NCBI RefSeq assembly: GCF_036711975.1
Contig: NC_091972.1
Location: 28,835,001 to 28,899,000 of the forward strand
Length of the DNA stretch: 64,000 nt
Source: Onthophagus taurus
Lineage: Eukaryota > Arthropoda > Insecta > Coleoptera > Scarabaeidae
Reading direction: 5' to 3'
In this document: positions 41,400 to 53,186 of the stretch, piece after piece
Position numbering within the stretch: position 1 is the stretch's first letter
How the letters are laid out: every line of letters begins with the position of its first letter
Notes under the pieces: model-generated
Told to the model about the DNA's origin: nothing
The model's input: the letters and a program-made list of their open reading frames with translations, nothing else
Databases searched by the model: none
Made by a program: the position numbers and the translations under genes

Positions 41400-42478
41400 A
41401 ATGCTTAATATGCTTATAATTTCTTCATCTTTATAGGTAGGTAGGTACTTTGTATTTCAGCCACATCAGCAAAGAACTGTATAGTGTCAGCGTAGCTGCT
41501 TCTTCGTCCAATTTATATTCACTCATCTCAATTATGGAAGTAGCCAATTCCTTTTAAATAAACGTAATAAAATCTAACGTAATTAATTACGCAGTAAGAA
41601 GCGTACTCACCTCCCTCAACACAATTTGGATCCATTTTATTAAATAATAATAAACGCGGTTTAATGAAATTGAATACCTCCCTCTCCGGTGTTTGAAGTT
41701 CTAAATACTCTTTGAAGTTCTAAATGAAAAAATAAAAGATTAAAAAAAATTGTTTGAAAAATTGAATTATGTAGAACAGCCTGTACAAAGAAAACTGTCA
41801 TCCATTTGCGACAACACAAATCAAAGCAATGATACCAACCGTAAATAAATAAAATCACCAACCTCAACAGAATTCTTCAATCATACTTGCTGTCATACTC
41901 GCTTAATTGTAAAGCAATAATTCTAGTAAAAATCAAATCTAACGAAAATTCTTCAAATAGCGAGCTTCCCATTTTCGTTTAAATTTAAAATACTCGAAAT
42001 ATCCGAAGGATTTCAAACTTGTTTGTTGTGTGAGTCACTTGTTCGCCATCCGACATTATTTTACTCTATTTTTCTTTGTTATCGTCGTAGAACCTTGCAT
42101 TTCTATTATCTTTTTTTCTTAAAAGAAAATCATTACTTTTTTACTTTACTTATTCAATATTATTATCATTAATTTTGATTTTTTTGTAAGATCATCGGTT
42201 GCTCGACCACACCATTCGTCCATGAAAATTTATTTCAATTTACATCCATTTATATTTTTTTGTGCTCTACATCAACTATCATCATCAACTATATTTTTTT
42301 CTTTATTTACGTTTTATTTTTTCGTCACACCAACTGCTGCAGTTGACAATAAACATTATTATTGAAATAAAATTATTCAAGCAAAATAAACCATTTACGC
42401 AAACTATTTACGCTATAGACACGTAAAATCATTTCTCACATTTCTCCATAACCATTCCTATTCCATTACATTTGTGTG
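41400..42478 (-). repeat. Dispersed repeat, inverted partner of 4373-5345
   Basis: Reverse complement of the repeat near the left end of the window. Its end lies at TTAA 42479-42482. Both contain the exon-like blocks MDPNCVE and ELATSIIE; here the second block has a 1-base deletion but continues further (FFADVAEIQSTYLPIK across the shift). Function unknown. Confidence 0.6.
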
Positions 42479-42489
42479 TTAAGGTCGCC

Positions 42490-43490
42490 GTTCAATCACG
42501 TGATGTTCGCAAAAGTGCAAAAAAAATTTGTATAGTTCCGCTGTTGGTTAAAAGAGGTCGTCCTGAGCTCAATTCAGTTATTCATAGCGACGCTTTTTTA
42601 TATCAGCTTACAATTAGTCATCCTACTGTTGAATGATTTTATTCGTTGGAGAATATTCCGGTGTAGTCTTACGTGATTCCTATTCTCGATATTATTTGGT
42701 GTTTTTTTCGTGTTTTTTTGGTGTTCGAATGCCTTTTGGTTTGCGAAATGCCGCACAAATATTTGAGAGATTTATCAATGAAGTTCTTACTGGCCTAACT
42801 TTCCACCAGCGGCTTTGTTCTCTAAAAAGATGACCAATGGTCAAATGAAATATTCCACATTCGATAGAGAACTGCTAGCTATATATCTAGCAGTTAAACA
42901 TTCTACCTCTAATAAACGCATTGTTTTCAAACATTGAAAAAACCCCAAAACAAACTCGATATATCAACTATATAGTTGAAATTACCTCCGAGATATTATA
43001 TATCAAAGGCAAATTCAACACAGTCCCGGATGCAGAGTTGACATCAATACCTTAACTTCTGACTATCCCTAGGCACCTAGAACCCCCCTGACAATAATAG
43101 GAAACGCACAAAATTTAGATAAAGAACTAAAATTTCTACGTCAAAAACAAAATCTAAATTTAAACAAAACTTTCCATTTATCTAAGATTAGATCATAGAT
43201 CATTAGATCACCTCTAACTTAGATCTTTGGTACGAGAATTCTTTTACACGTCCTAGATTATATACCTATGAAATTCCGAAATATCATTTTCGACAAATTT
43301 CATTTTCTAACACATTTAGGTTTCAAAACCAGCCTAAATAATATCAAAAATCGTTTCTTTTGGCCACATTTAACCAAGCAAGTAAAATCATGGTGTAAAA
43401 CTTGCATACCTTGCCAGAAAACTAAAATCCAAGATACACCAAATTTTGAGGTTTGAAGGCCCTTTTAAAGTTATTAAACGCTTTCAAAAA
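42490..43490 (+). mobile_element. Gypsy-type (Ty3) pol remnant, left part
   Basis: Decayed pol: RT block MPFGLRNAAQIFERFINEVL (42730-42790), RNase H trace (STFDRELLAIYLAVKH across shifts, 42858-42900), YIVEITSEILYIKGKFNTVP (about 42965-43025) and integrase zinc-binding region (FRNIIFDKFHFLTHLGFK, then KSWCKTCIPCQKTK, 43268-43425). The integrase core is deleted: the sequence jumps to the C-terminal GPFKVIKRFQKNFI (about 43455-43500). It continues at 47759 after an insertion. No intact ORF. Confidence 0.75.
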
Positions 43491-44068
43491 AACTTTATTA
43501 TTGTAACTAGTCTACAAAAAAAAACATAAAATGTACATTTGACGCCACTGTATTTTTCTTATGTAGTTTGGTTCCCTAAACCCAAAAATCACATTTAAAA
43601 TTTTTTCTATGGATACGTTTTGGAGATATGATTTTTTTTAGGGGTAATTTGATTATTTGCAGCAAATCTCGAGTTAGAGATGACCGAGCTGGTCGTGCTA
43701 TTCATCAAACTAAAGAGTATTGTATAGCCAATAAATGGAATTAATACTTATTCCAATCGGTTTGGTAGTTTTAAAACAATGTGAAAAGGGATTTTTTTAG
43801 ATGAAATGTGAACCAAAAATTCATTCGATATCCTTGAAGACTCCGTAAAGTTTGCTCTTTTAATAAGACAACAAGGTACGCAGGATGATGGACTATGGAG
43901 AAATTACTAAAAATTATGATCTTCTATATGTAAGAGCACAGCTTTTTCCTGTACAGGGTGTCCCAATTTCGTTGTACGCATAGGCTATCTCCAAAACTAA
44001 AAGAGATAGAAAAAAAGTAGCTTACATGTCGTGATCTCGTTTTTCGAGAAAATGCTAATGCCGAAAAC

Positions 44069-44519
44069 TAGAGATGCACCGGGTACCCGGTTAGTACCCG
44101 GTTCGCCGGGTTTTTGGGGAATTTTTAGTGACCGGGTATCAGTTACCGGGTACAGGATTTTAGTTGCCGGGTACCGGGTATTAAAATGTATACTTAAGGA
44201 AAGATAAGGAAATATATATAAATAAACAAGAGTAGGATCAGTAATACAACTGGATATTTACTTAAAAAATTAAAATAATATTCATATCTACAACGAATAA
44301 AATATACACATCAAAATTACACATTTTGCGTGTAATGCACTATCACTCACCAAAGAGAAAAAATCCCACACCTTACTTTTCTTACAAGACATGATGCTTG
44401 TAAGTTGCAACTACCCACGACATAAATAGGTTAAAGTAAGGTTATGTTATGTATGACCGGGTACCCGGTTTGTACCCGGTACCCGGCAATGTCAAGAATT
44501 GGTACCCGGTGCATCTCTA
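44069..44519. mobile_element. hAT-type MITE with 8-bp target duplication
   Basis: 451 bp. The tips are TAGAGATGCACCGGGTACCC and its reverse complement; CCGAAAAC lies on both sides (44061-44068 and 44520-44527). An 8-bp duplication and a TAGAG tip fit hAT. The ends are built from repeated ACCCGGT/ACCGGGT words, likely transposase binding sites. No coding capacity. Confidence 0.9.
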
Positions 44520-45107
44520 CCGAAAACTGCGAACAGCTATCGTCTTTTGTTTTCGCCCTACCGGCAAAAATTAAAAATTTTGCAAAAACGACAATCACGA
44601 ATATCTCACTTATTATCAAAGATGGAGTATTATAAATAAAACATTATATGGGCAACTTTTTACGAAGAATTCAGTGAACTTTCTTTTTGTAAATGGAAAC
44701 CATAGTTGGGTATGAGCTAAAATAAATTGTCATTTTCCTCTGATAACAAATATATATAGTTTGTTGGGTATATTTCTTATAGCTATTGAATAATTAACAA
44801 AAATTCTTTTTGTTCTATCTGAAACTAATGTATGTATTTAAAAGTTAATGTTGCTATAGTGATAACCATACATACTATGATGGAAAATAATGTATCAGAT
44901 AATTACCAAAGTTTGTATTTAAAAATTCGCTAACAAATCTGGTATTATGTGCTGGAATGTATAACAAAACTGAATAAAACTTTATAATGAATTTCGAAAA
45001 TTATGAAAAATGTAACATAATGGAATGCTATATGTTATCAGATAAGAATGCGACGTTAGCTGCGGAATTATATTTCTCAAGGTATCCGAGCTGTGCTCTC
45101 ACATATA

Positions 45108-47296
45108 CAGTGCTAGCGTAAAGTAACCCCCCCCCCCTGTTTAACTTCTGAACAGATTGAGATATCAATATGAACAAAAAAACGTCAGTTTCTATATTTT
45201 ATCAGCACAAATATTTTCTTATGGAAAATTTTGGTATCACTTTTAGTTTTTCCGGAAAATGGAACAGCTTTGTTTTTTTAAATGGAACACCCAGTATATT
45301 ATGGTATCTTTCGAAAGAATAAAACAATACGAATTCAACGATACCTCACAATCAAATATCGGTTTATTAGTTTTTTACATAAAAATTAAACAAAATGCGG
45401 AATTTCGCCGGAAAAACCAACGTATCTTCGTTGACTACCTGTCGAGATACAATGGGCCAGATAAATGGTGGACGGTCAGTTAAAGGTCGGTCTACCCTCG
45501 GAGTAAGCAGGGTTAAAATCAGCAATTCTTTTAGAATGTTTTTATGAAACAATCAATACAAGAAAAGGATAAAAAGAAAGTTCTTTTTAAAACTTCTAAG
45601 AAAAAATTGTCATAACAACAATTTTAAAGTTTGTAGGTACTTTGAAATTTTGTATTTAAGGCAGCATGCAAATATTTTCCTTCATTTCTATCTTTGTATT
45701 CTACCCGACCAAGTATAACCAAAGAAAGGCGAGATCAAAATGGCTAGAAGGAGTTTAGAGCACAATATCGAAGCAATTTTAATATTCGCTCGTGCTGACA
45801 GAAATCTACATGAAACAGGGCGACAATTTAAGGAACGATTTCCTGAACATCCAATTAGTCGAAAATATTTAAGAGAGCTTGTGAATAAGTTTTTGGAAAC
45901 TGGAAGCGTCGAAGACCGCAAAAGGACTGGTCGTCAGATATTAACAGAAGTATTTAATGTGCCCATGATGTCGTCTGCTGCTATCGCATCAACGTGTGAT
46001 GTGTTAAATATTTCCGCGTCGTTGTTGGAAGACGTGGAAATACTTAAAGAAGAATAAATATCATCCATTTTAAATAAAAATGCTTCATGAATTAACAGAA
46101 GATGACCCTGATATAGAAGAACAGAATTATGTGAGCTAATGACAAATATGGTTGAACGAAATCGATTATACTTGAAACATATTTGTTTCAGTGATGAATG
46201 TACTTTCTTTTTGGGTGGAAAATTGCATCGGCGTGATGTTAATCCACACGAATATCGTGACGTTATCACTCAATTTCATTAGAAAGTAAATGTTTTTTTT
46301 TCAAGACTTTTGCAAATTGTACAACAGAATTCTGACGATTTTGAAATGGAACTAGTGTTTCATCAAGACGGAGCACCTCCACATTATGCGCCAATGGTAC
46401 GAAATTATCTTGATAAAAATTTTAATGGACAACAAGATCACCAGATCTGACACCTTTAGATTTCTTTTTATGGGGTTATTTAAAATCCAAGGTATATGAA
46501 ATTCCGTTGGGTAGTATTGAGGATTTAAAACAAAAAATTATTGACGTCTGCCAAAATCATCAGATCACATGTTAAGCAGTGTGAGAGAGGAAACACTACA
46601 AAGATGGTACCACTGCCTAGAAGTTCAAGGTAATCATATCGAACAATTTACTTAATATTTGATTCTTAATAAATAAAAAATTCTTTTATTATTCAATAAC
46701 AACACTAAGCAAATTTTTCAACCGTTACCTATACTAGCAAAATCTTTAATAAGAAAATTTCATTTCTTATATTGACTTTTTTTCTTTATAAATATTTTTT
46801 GATAAAATATGATTAATTCATAAATTTAATATACTTCCAAACAACTTTTATTTCATTTCTAAAAAAAATAAGTAATGGAAGTTGCAATTTTAAATCCGTC
46901 TTAGGTCGAGCGTATACCGACCGTTAACCTACCGTCCACCATTTACCTGGCCGATTGCAGTTCGACAGCTAGTCGACGAAGTTACGTTGGTCTTTCCGGC
47001 AAAATTCCGCATTTTGTTTAATTTTTATGCAAAAAACTAATAAACCGATATTTGATTGTGAGGTACCGTTGGATTCGTATTGTTTTCATCTTTCGGAAGA
47101 TACCATAATATACTGGGTGTTCCATTTAAAAAAACAAAGTTGATCTATTTTCCGGAAAAACTAAAAGTGATGGCAAAATTTTCCATAAGAAAATATTTGT
47201 GCTGATAAAATATAGAAACTGACGTTTTTTTGTTCATAGTGATATCTCAATTTGTTCGGAAGTTAAACAGGGGGGGGTTACTTTACGCTAGCACTG
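45108..47296 (+). mobile_element. Mariner-like element with ~390-bp inverted repeats
   Basis: 2189 bp flanked by TA (45106-45107, 47297-47298). The tip CAGTGCTAGCGTAAAGTAAC is followed by a run of C's, mirrored on the right by a run of G's. Inverted similarity extends to ~45500 on the left and from ~46910 on the right. The transposase pseudogene lies between. Inserted in the right arm of the foldback element. Confidence 0.9.
45740..46655 (+). pseudogene. Mariner-like transposase pseudogene
   Basis: Open from ATG 45740 for 105 codons: MARRSLEHNIEAILIFARAD, then the first helix-turn-helix and the KFLETGSVEDRKRTGR linker. It then continues in shifted frames through the first catalytic block (ICFSDECTFFLGGKLHRRDV, about 46170-46240), a second with HQDGAPPHY (about 46360-46390) and the C-terminal SPDLTPLDFFLWGYLKSKVY (about 46440-46500), stopping at 46653-46655. 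Frameshifts near 46055 and 46430 and a stop near 46280 disable it. The catalytic Asp residues themselves are still present, so decay is moderate. Confidence 0.85.
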
Positions 47297-47758
47297 TATA
47301 AGATCATAATTTTTGGTAATTTTTCCATCGATTCTCATCCTGCGTATCTTGTTGTCTTCTAAAAAGAGCAAACTTTACGTAGAAGGTGAAAAAGAATTTT
47401 TCTGCGACTCCCCACGGATATTGAATGAATTTTTGGTTCACATTTTGTCCAAAAAATATCCCTTTTTCACATATTATGGGCCATTGTTTTAAAACTACCG
47501 AACTGATTGAAATAAGTATTAATACCATTTATTGGCTACACAATAGTCTTTAATTTGATGAATAGCACAACCTGATCTGTTATATCTAACTCGAGATATC
47601 CTGCAAATAGTTAACTAACCCCTAAAAAAATCATAGCTCCAAAACGTATCCATAGAAAAAATTTTAAATGTGATTTTTGGGTTTAGGGGACCAAACTACA
47701 TAAGAAAAATACAGTGGCGTCAAATGTATATTTTATGAATTTTTTCTTGTAGACTAGT

Positions 47759-48150
47759 GTTATCAGTTAATATTGATCGATTACCACTAGCATTTATAGC
47801 TAACGATAAACTTGAAATTGCTTCTAATCAAAATTCAATTCCAAATAAATCTTTAAGAATACGTTTTCAAAATTGAAATATTTATAACTACTTGATTTAC
47901 ATTTCATTGTTAACCTTATTCCTTCTTGGAAGGGGGAGTATTTGTAGTGTCATATCTACAAAATCCATTTCCTAAATCCAAGATGCCACCATATATTTTT
48001 CCTTCGTCAAACAAAAAGATTTAGGGACCTTGTTTTTTTAAAAATATATCTTGGCAACAAAAATTTGTTATTATATAAAATTATTCGTTCCTTTCAATAA
48101 ACTCATAGAAGACACACGTGTATAAAACTGCTTGACTAATTTAATAAATT
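47759..48150 (+). mobile_element. Gypsy-type pol end and probable 3' LTR start
   Basis: Resumes the split gypsy pol: SVNIDRLPLAFI then a stop near 47870. A purine-rich tract GGAAGGGGGAGTATT (47928-47942) directly precedes TGTAGTGTCATATC (from 47943), the layout of a polypurine tract followed by an LTR. The LTR's far end could not be fixed, and no 5' LTR was found. Confidence 0.6.
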
Positions 48151-49717
48151 TAATTTAATAAAATCTATTAACAATCCCACAACATTCAATACATCACGAA
48201 ACTGTTCAAAGTTAAAATAATAAAGCAATATTTTATTCTTTATATATCGCCATCTATAAGACGGTTGCCAAAATACCAAAGTTAGGTTGTTCAGTAGATT
48301 CCCTTACATATTTCAATAATTACGTGAAAATTGCACATTTTTAGATAAAACACAATCCTGAGATAACAACAAATCTATTATACTTGTACTGTCACGGAAT
48401 CTCTTCTTATATTACACATCTAGTGACTGAAGCATTGTCACCTCGTTTAAGTGCTGAATTTGTCATAAAAGTCAGTTTTTATTACACCCTTTTTATGACA
48501 AAGTTTAGTAATTTATTATTGTTAATATAACAACTATTTTATAAAATAAATTATGTCATTCACTACTACAATATGTGTACTTCAATCCTGTGTATTTACT
48601 TTTCTGTAATAATTTGGCAGAAAGTCATAAATGTGTTAGAAAGTAACCTCTATCGGCCTATATGGGCCCATATAAAAATGGCCATTGAACGGTGACCTTA
48701 AATGGAATTCTTATTTTCGGTCAGAAGAAGTATTAAATAGAGAAGTTGTGAAAAAGGATATTGATACAGAGATTAAGAAAAATATTGTTTTGGATAGGTC
48801 AAGTCGTAAAACCCTAAAACAGATGTAAAAAACTTACAGAAGAGGTCGGTTTTGGAGAAATGTGAGTTGGGTAAATACCCCTACTCCATCCTAACAGAGA
48901 TCTTTCCTGGATCGTTGAGAAGGCTAAAGTATTCATTCTTATTCTAGCAACTGTGTTGTGTTGTTTAAACCACTCGGTAACGTATTTGAGACCGTATTTG
49001 TGTTTTTAAACAGTGTTTTACTTTTTTTTTTTGAATTCTTGAAATATATTTTCCTAGTTTAAAGTGTTGTCTTTTGCTGTCAGTTTTTGTTTACGGTAAG
49101 TTTGTATTTTTACAGTTCATGTCTTTTTTATTGATTTATGTACGCGAGGAGCAAGTCTTCTGTAATTTCTTTTTATGATTATATCCTACATCTCATCGAT
49201 TGAGTCGAAGAAAAAGATGCCAAAGGTTCACTTACCTTTAATATTCAAAATATTTATTAATTACGTACGCACGTATAACTGTAATCCTATTATTGAGCGT
49301 TGGGAGACTCGTATTCGTGCATAAAATCGTGATATGATAAGGAACGTTTTTCATTTTTAGTGAATCTTTGTTCCATTCGACTGAAAGAAGTCGTGAAACA
49401 AAATTGACCTTGGCCAATTGTTTAAATTTTAACCAGTGACGTATCCAAAGAGCTTGCAAATTTCATTTCAAGCTTAAACGCAAATGCGCTCACCTCCTTT
49501 CTTTAGTTTTATGACGGTGTTTTATGAGGGTGCAAAAAAAAACCCCAACGACTGTTTATATACAGGTGTCCCGTTAATTGTACGGAGCGGCTGTATCTCG
49601 ACAACGGTAAGGCCTATAGGTTTGGGAAAAAGATCCTTATGAGCAAAGTGGGCAAGAGAAATAGCTGGAAATTATTTTGAAGTTCGTAATTCGACCGCTA
49701 GGGGGCGTAACTACCAT
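48151..49717. other. Non-coding stretch
   Basis: May include the rest of the gypsy LTR. A perfect 16-bp palindrome TATATGGGCCCATATA lies at 48659-48674. A CAGGTGTCCCGTTAATTGTACGG-type transposon end begins at about 49563, but I found no partner end. No gene seen. Confidence 0.4.
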
Positions 49718-49725
49718 AGAGAAAC

Positions 49726-51826
49726 TAAAGTCCCTAGACTTACAAAGTACCGCGGCAAGGTTTATATATTAAAGGTTGTCTAGGTACCTATGCTGCAATA
49801 CTTTGATTTAGTTTGTGGGCGAGGGGCAAGAGCAGGTGTGTTTCGTGACGTAAGCGATCACGGATTACGCACGCAACCTCATGGCCATGTGGTGCTCCGT
49901 GCATTTGTTTAATTTGAATTGCTTGGCGGTATTATTTTCCACATGTGACGTAATGCGCAGTGTGATTGCGTACGAATCTAGACAACCTCTTATACCGATT
50001 GGTAACTTTAATTTTAGGAGATACACCCAACACGGACGTACGTATAAGTATACTTGTGTGTGTGCATATGCGCACGGAGTATGTTTGTGGGAGGGGAATC
50101 GCAAGAGTAGTGGATCGGAGAGCAGTCAGTCGTTTGACATCGTTCAATGATAAGAAATATTATAAAAATAATAACTAATATAATAAATGAAATTCAAATA
50201 AGACAAAGCTAATTCTTAATTCTAAAAATAAAAACAATTCGTAAGTAACTGAAATAAACTTTGTAAAACAACAAATAAAACAAGAAACTATAAAAATAAA
50301 ATATTTTTTATATTAGGTGTTCAAATAAACCACCATTCTGTGCTAGACAATAGCCCAATCTATCGCAAAAAGTTCGCCTTACATTCGCTAGTATATCGGG
50401 ACTAATATCCTGTACACAATTGCGAATTTTTGTTTGTAAGTCATCCAGATTGGTTGTCCTTTCTTCATCAAAACCATAAATTTTCGATTTTAAATATCCC
50501 CATAGAAAAAAATCATTGGAGGCTCAATCTGGCGATCTAAGCGGCCAAGTTAACGTTCCGCAAATAGATATTACACGATTTGGAAATTGTGCGTTAAGAT
50601 ACTCTTTAACTTGCCGGCTGTTGTGAGCCGGGCAACCATCTTGTTGGAACCAGATACTTCCAAATTGAACATTGTCTAATTGTTGAAGCGATGGGATTAC
50701 GTCATTTTGCAAAATGTTTAAATACTTATGACCATTTAAATTTCCTTCTATGAAAAAAGGAACGATAATATGGTCACCTACTAAGCCAGCCCAAACATTT
50801 AATTTTTGGGGATATTGTGTACGAGCCGCATAAACTTTGTGTTCATTGTCACGACTCCAATATCGAGCAACGCTCGGATTATGCCGACCATGCAAAGGAA
50901 ATGTAGATTCATCGGTAAATAAAATGTTTTTTATAAAATCAACATTTCCGTTGGCCATTTCCATCATAGTAAAGCAAAATACTTTTTTGTTCCTTGTACG
51001 ACCTGTACCCGTGTTTCTTTAATGTTTTTAGGACGGCAACATGGCTGATAGCAAACGTCTTCGCAACTTGTCTGCTTGACTGATTTTTATTGCGTTCAAG
51101 ATCACCACATATCATCGTATCACGTAACTCATCTCTTTTACCCCTTCGTAATTTGTGTTTCTGTGGAGACACACATCCATGTCGCTCAAAGTTTTTAATA
51201 ATATTTGAAATTGTTCCGCGACTAGGAATTGATCTGTTTTCATAGGCCACAGGAAACAAATGAATTATTTGGGCTACAGAATTGCCACCATAAAACCATT
51301 TTATAATCTGTACCTTTTCCGCTACAGTAAACAACATCTTAGTTTTTTTTTGCTAGGGTTAACTGCAAAGCGATGCGACCAACTTCGCCTCTCAACAATC
51401 TATGAACGATTCAATTTGTGCATTACCCCTACGCTTGTTTATCCCCCACTTAACGACACCGAATATACACACACACGTATACTTATACGTACGTCTGTGT
51501 TGGGTGTATCTCCTAAAATTAAAGTTACCAATCGGTATATAAACCTTGGTACCGCGGTTTGACGCCATTTTGGCTCGAAAGTCAAGCGGGAAATTTAAAA
51601 CTATGTCGTTCTATTGATAACATTACGCCAAATTTCCTTTCTTTTTTTCTCGTGGTACTCTGAAGAGTCGAAAGTCCTTCTTACTGCCATTTTTGCAACT
51701 CCAAAGGCAACAGGACGGCAATATTTTTGTAAATAAGTGGTGAGATGCAGTGACAAGCGGTCAAACCGCCACTTTGGCTCGAAAACAGGCTTCATGAACC
51801 GCGGTACTGTAAATCTAGGGACTTTA
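49726..51826 (-). mobile_element. Composite DNA transposon with 8-bp duplication AGAGAAAC
   Basis: AGAGAAAC flanks both sides (49718-49725, 51827-51834). Tips are TAAAGTCCCTAGAC and the reverse complement TCTAGGGACTTTA. A second set of inverted repeats lies further in (about 49991-50060 and 51480-51545). A small MITE with AGGTTGTCTAG/CTAGACAACCT ends (49773-49988) sits in the left arm. Inside is a minus-strand mariner-type transposase. An 8-bp duplication is not a mariner trait, so one element probably carries another. Confidence 0.75.
50310..51337 (-). pseudogene. Mariner-type transposase pseudogene
   Basis: From ATG 51335-51337 the minus strand reads MLFTVAEKVQIIKWFYGGNS, then KNFERHGCVSPQKHK and the second helix-turn-helix (SSRQVAKTFAISHVAVLKTL). 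After a frameshift near 50970 it continues as ILFTDESTFPLHGRHNP (first catalytic block), IWFQQDGCPAHNSRQVKEYL (second) and WPLRSPD. There a TGA (50524-50526) intervenes before NDFFLWGYLKSKIYG and a short C-terminal tail to about 50310. One frameshift and one stop are the only clear breaks, so it is relatively young. Confidence 0.85.
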
Positions 51827-51834
51827 AGAGAAAC

Positions 51835-53186
51835 ATAAAATTCCCCCTATCTCAGAAAGTTAGACGATCAGCTATAACTTTGACAACATCATTTAGTAGC
51901 TTGGATAATACCGCATCGCTTTTGTTTTGCGATATTTCTCATATTTGTCATAATAAGGGAGGGGGAGGCCAAGGCGTTTTCAAATGTTTACATTTTAATA
52001 TCTCGTGGACCATTCAACCGATTTGAATATTGCCAATAATTGATCAATCGGAGTTTACAAAGTTTGTATGGTTTAATATAATTTTTGAAAAAGGTTTAAC
52101 ACGTTAATCTTAAAATTACTCACTGTATGAGGTTCATTTGTTCTTCTTTTCTTCGTGCTTTTCTTGTTGTCCTGAAAATGTGATCGATGGACTAGGAATT
52201 GGCTGGAAATCGATTGCTCTTGTCCCTTTATACTTTTTCGTTTATCATTAAATTCTCAGTATACCGTTTCATTCCGAGTCTCACGGTTCTTCATCTTATC
52301 ATATTAGTTTCTTAAATGCTATCGGGATGCAGCTGCATAACTCCCGTTTCAGGGATTTTTCCATAAACCGTATATAATGATTTTATCGCCTATATCCGTT
52401 ACTTACGAACACACTGTATGTGATTTCATATGTAATTACTTTCATTTGATTTTCTTTCCTTAATCGGTTTAATTATAATTTTAATAGATATCTAATTTTT
52501 ATTAATCTCTCGTTGGTGAATTTATCGATATTTTTAAGATCTAATAATGTTAGGGGTGGGGATGCGGATATCGTTCGTCCGTACCGCTTTTCCTCTTCCT
52601 CTTTCGCTATCGAGCCTTGGTGTAGTACGCTTGTTAAATTTTTGCGTGTTAATTAATAACCGCGCGTGATTGTAGAAATTTTTATTGAAGGTTCTCATGA
52701 TTGGTTTTGGAGATCTTTTTCTCGAATCGTTCGGATCTGTTCTACACCACTATTCTGGTCAATTGTTATTGCCGTGATCAGATTTTGTTCCGGCTTATTA
52801 AATTAACAAAAAAAATTAAATGAAAAAAAAAGGAACAGGATTTCCAGATAAGGTTTGAATATTTTTGTATAGAATCATAATTATTAAGTTTATTTTCTTT
52901 TTCATCTGTTTGCTCGAGTTTTTTAATTATTTTATTTTTTTGAGACTAAATGTTTGTGTTAATGTTTTTCTCTTTTCAGGTTATAATTTTGTTTAAATTC
53001 ATTTTTTGATGAGAATCTTTTTGGAGATTTGTTATAGTAATTTTTTTTTGTTTGTTACTATAGATAGTGATTAATTTAGGAGCTGCTCGTCATTATACAC
53101 GATTGTAAGAAGACGTACGCTTCAGTGCATCTCACGTGTTTTTAAATGATAATCTGCATATGACGACGCAGCGTCGCGACTTCGTC
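51835..53186. other. Spacer upstream of second H1 block
   Basis: No gene recognised. 52550-52760 is somewhat richer in G+C (GGGGTGGGGATGCGGATATC at ~52553) than its surroundings. No counterpart exists elsewhere in the window. Confidence 0.4.

Larger units (their letters stand above)
43507..47758. mobile_element. Foldback DNA transposon with ~450-bp inverted arms, interrupted
   Basis: Left arm 43507-43948 starts ACTAGTCTACAA; the right arm ends TTGTAGACTAGT at 47758 and pairs with it back to ~47299, then continues at 45107-45085 because a mariner has inserted into the arm. The centre includes a CAGGGTGTCCC segment and the hAT MITE. It splits the gypsy pol: GPFKVIKRFQKNFI on the left, VNIDRLPLAFI on the right. 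No transposase seen, so non-autonomous; superfamily unknown. Confidence 0.8.

Noticed and set aside
42477-48701. AAGGTCGCCGTTCA near 42480 and TGAACGGTGACCTT near 48688 as ends of one element
   Set aside because: Only ~14 bp match with a mismatch and no extension inward or target duplication; too weak to call.
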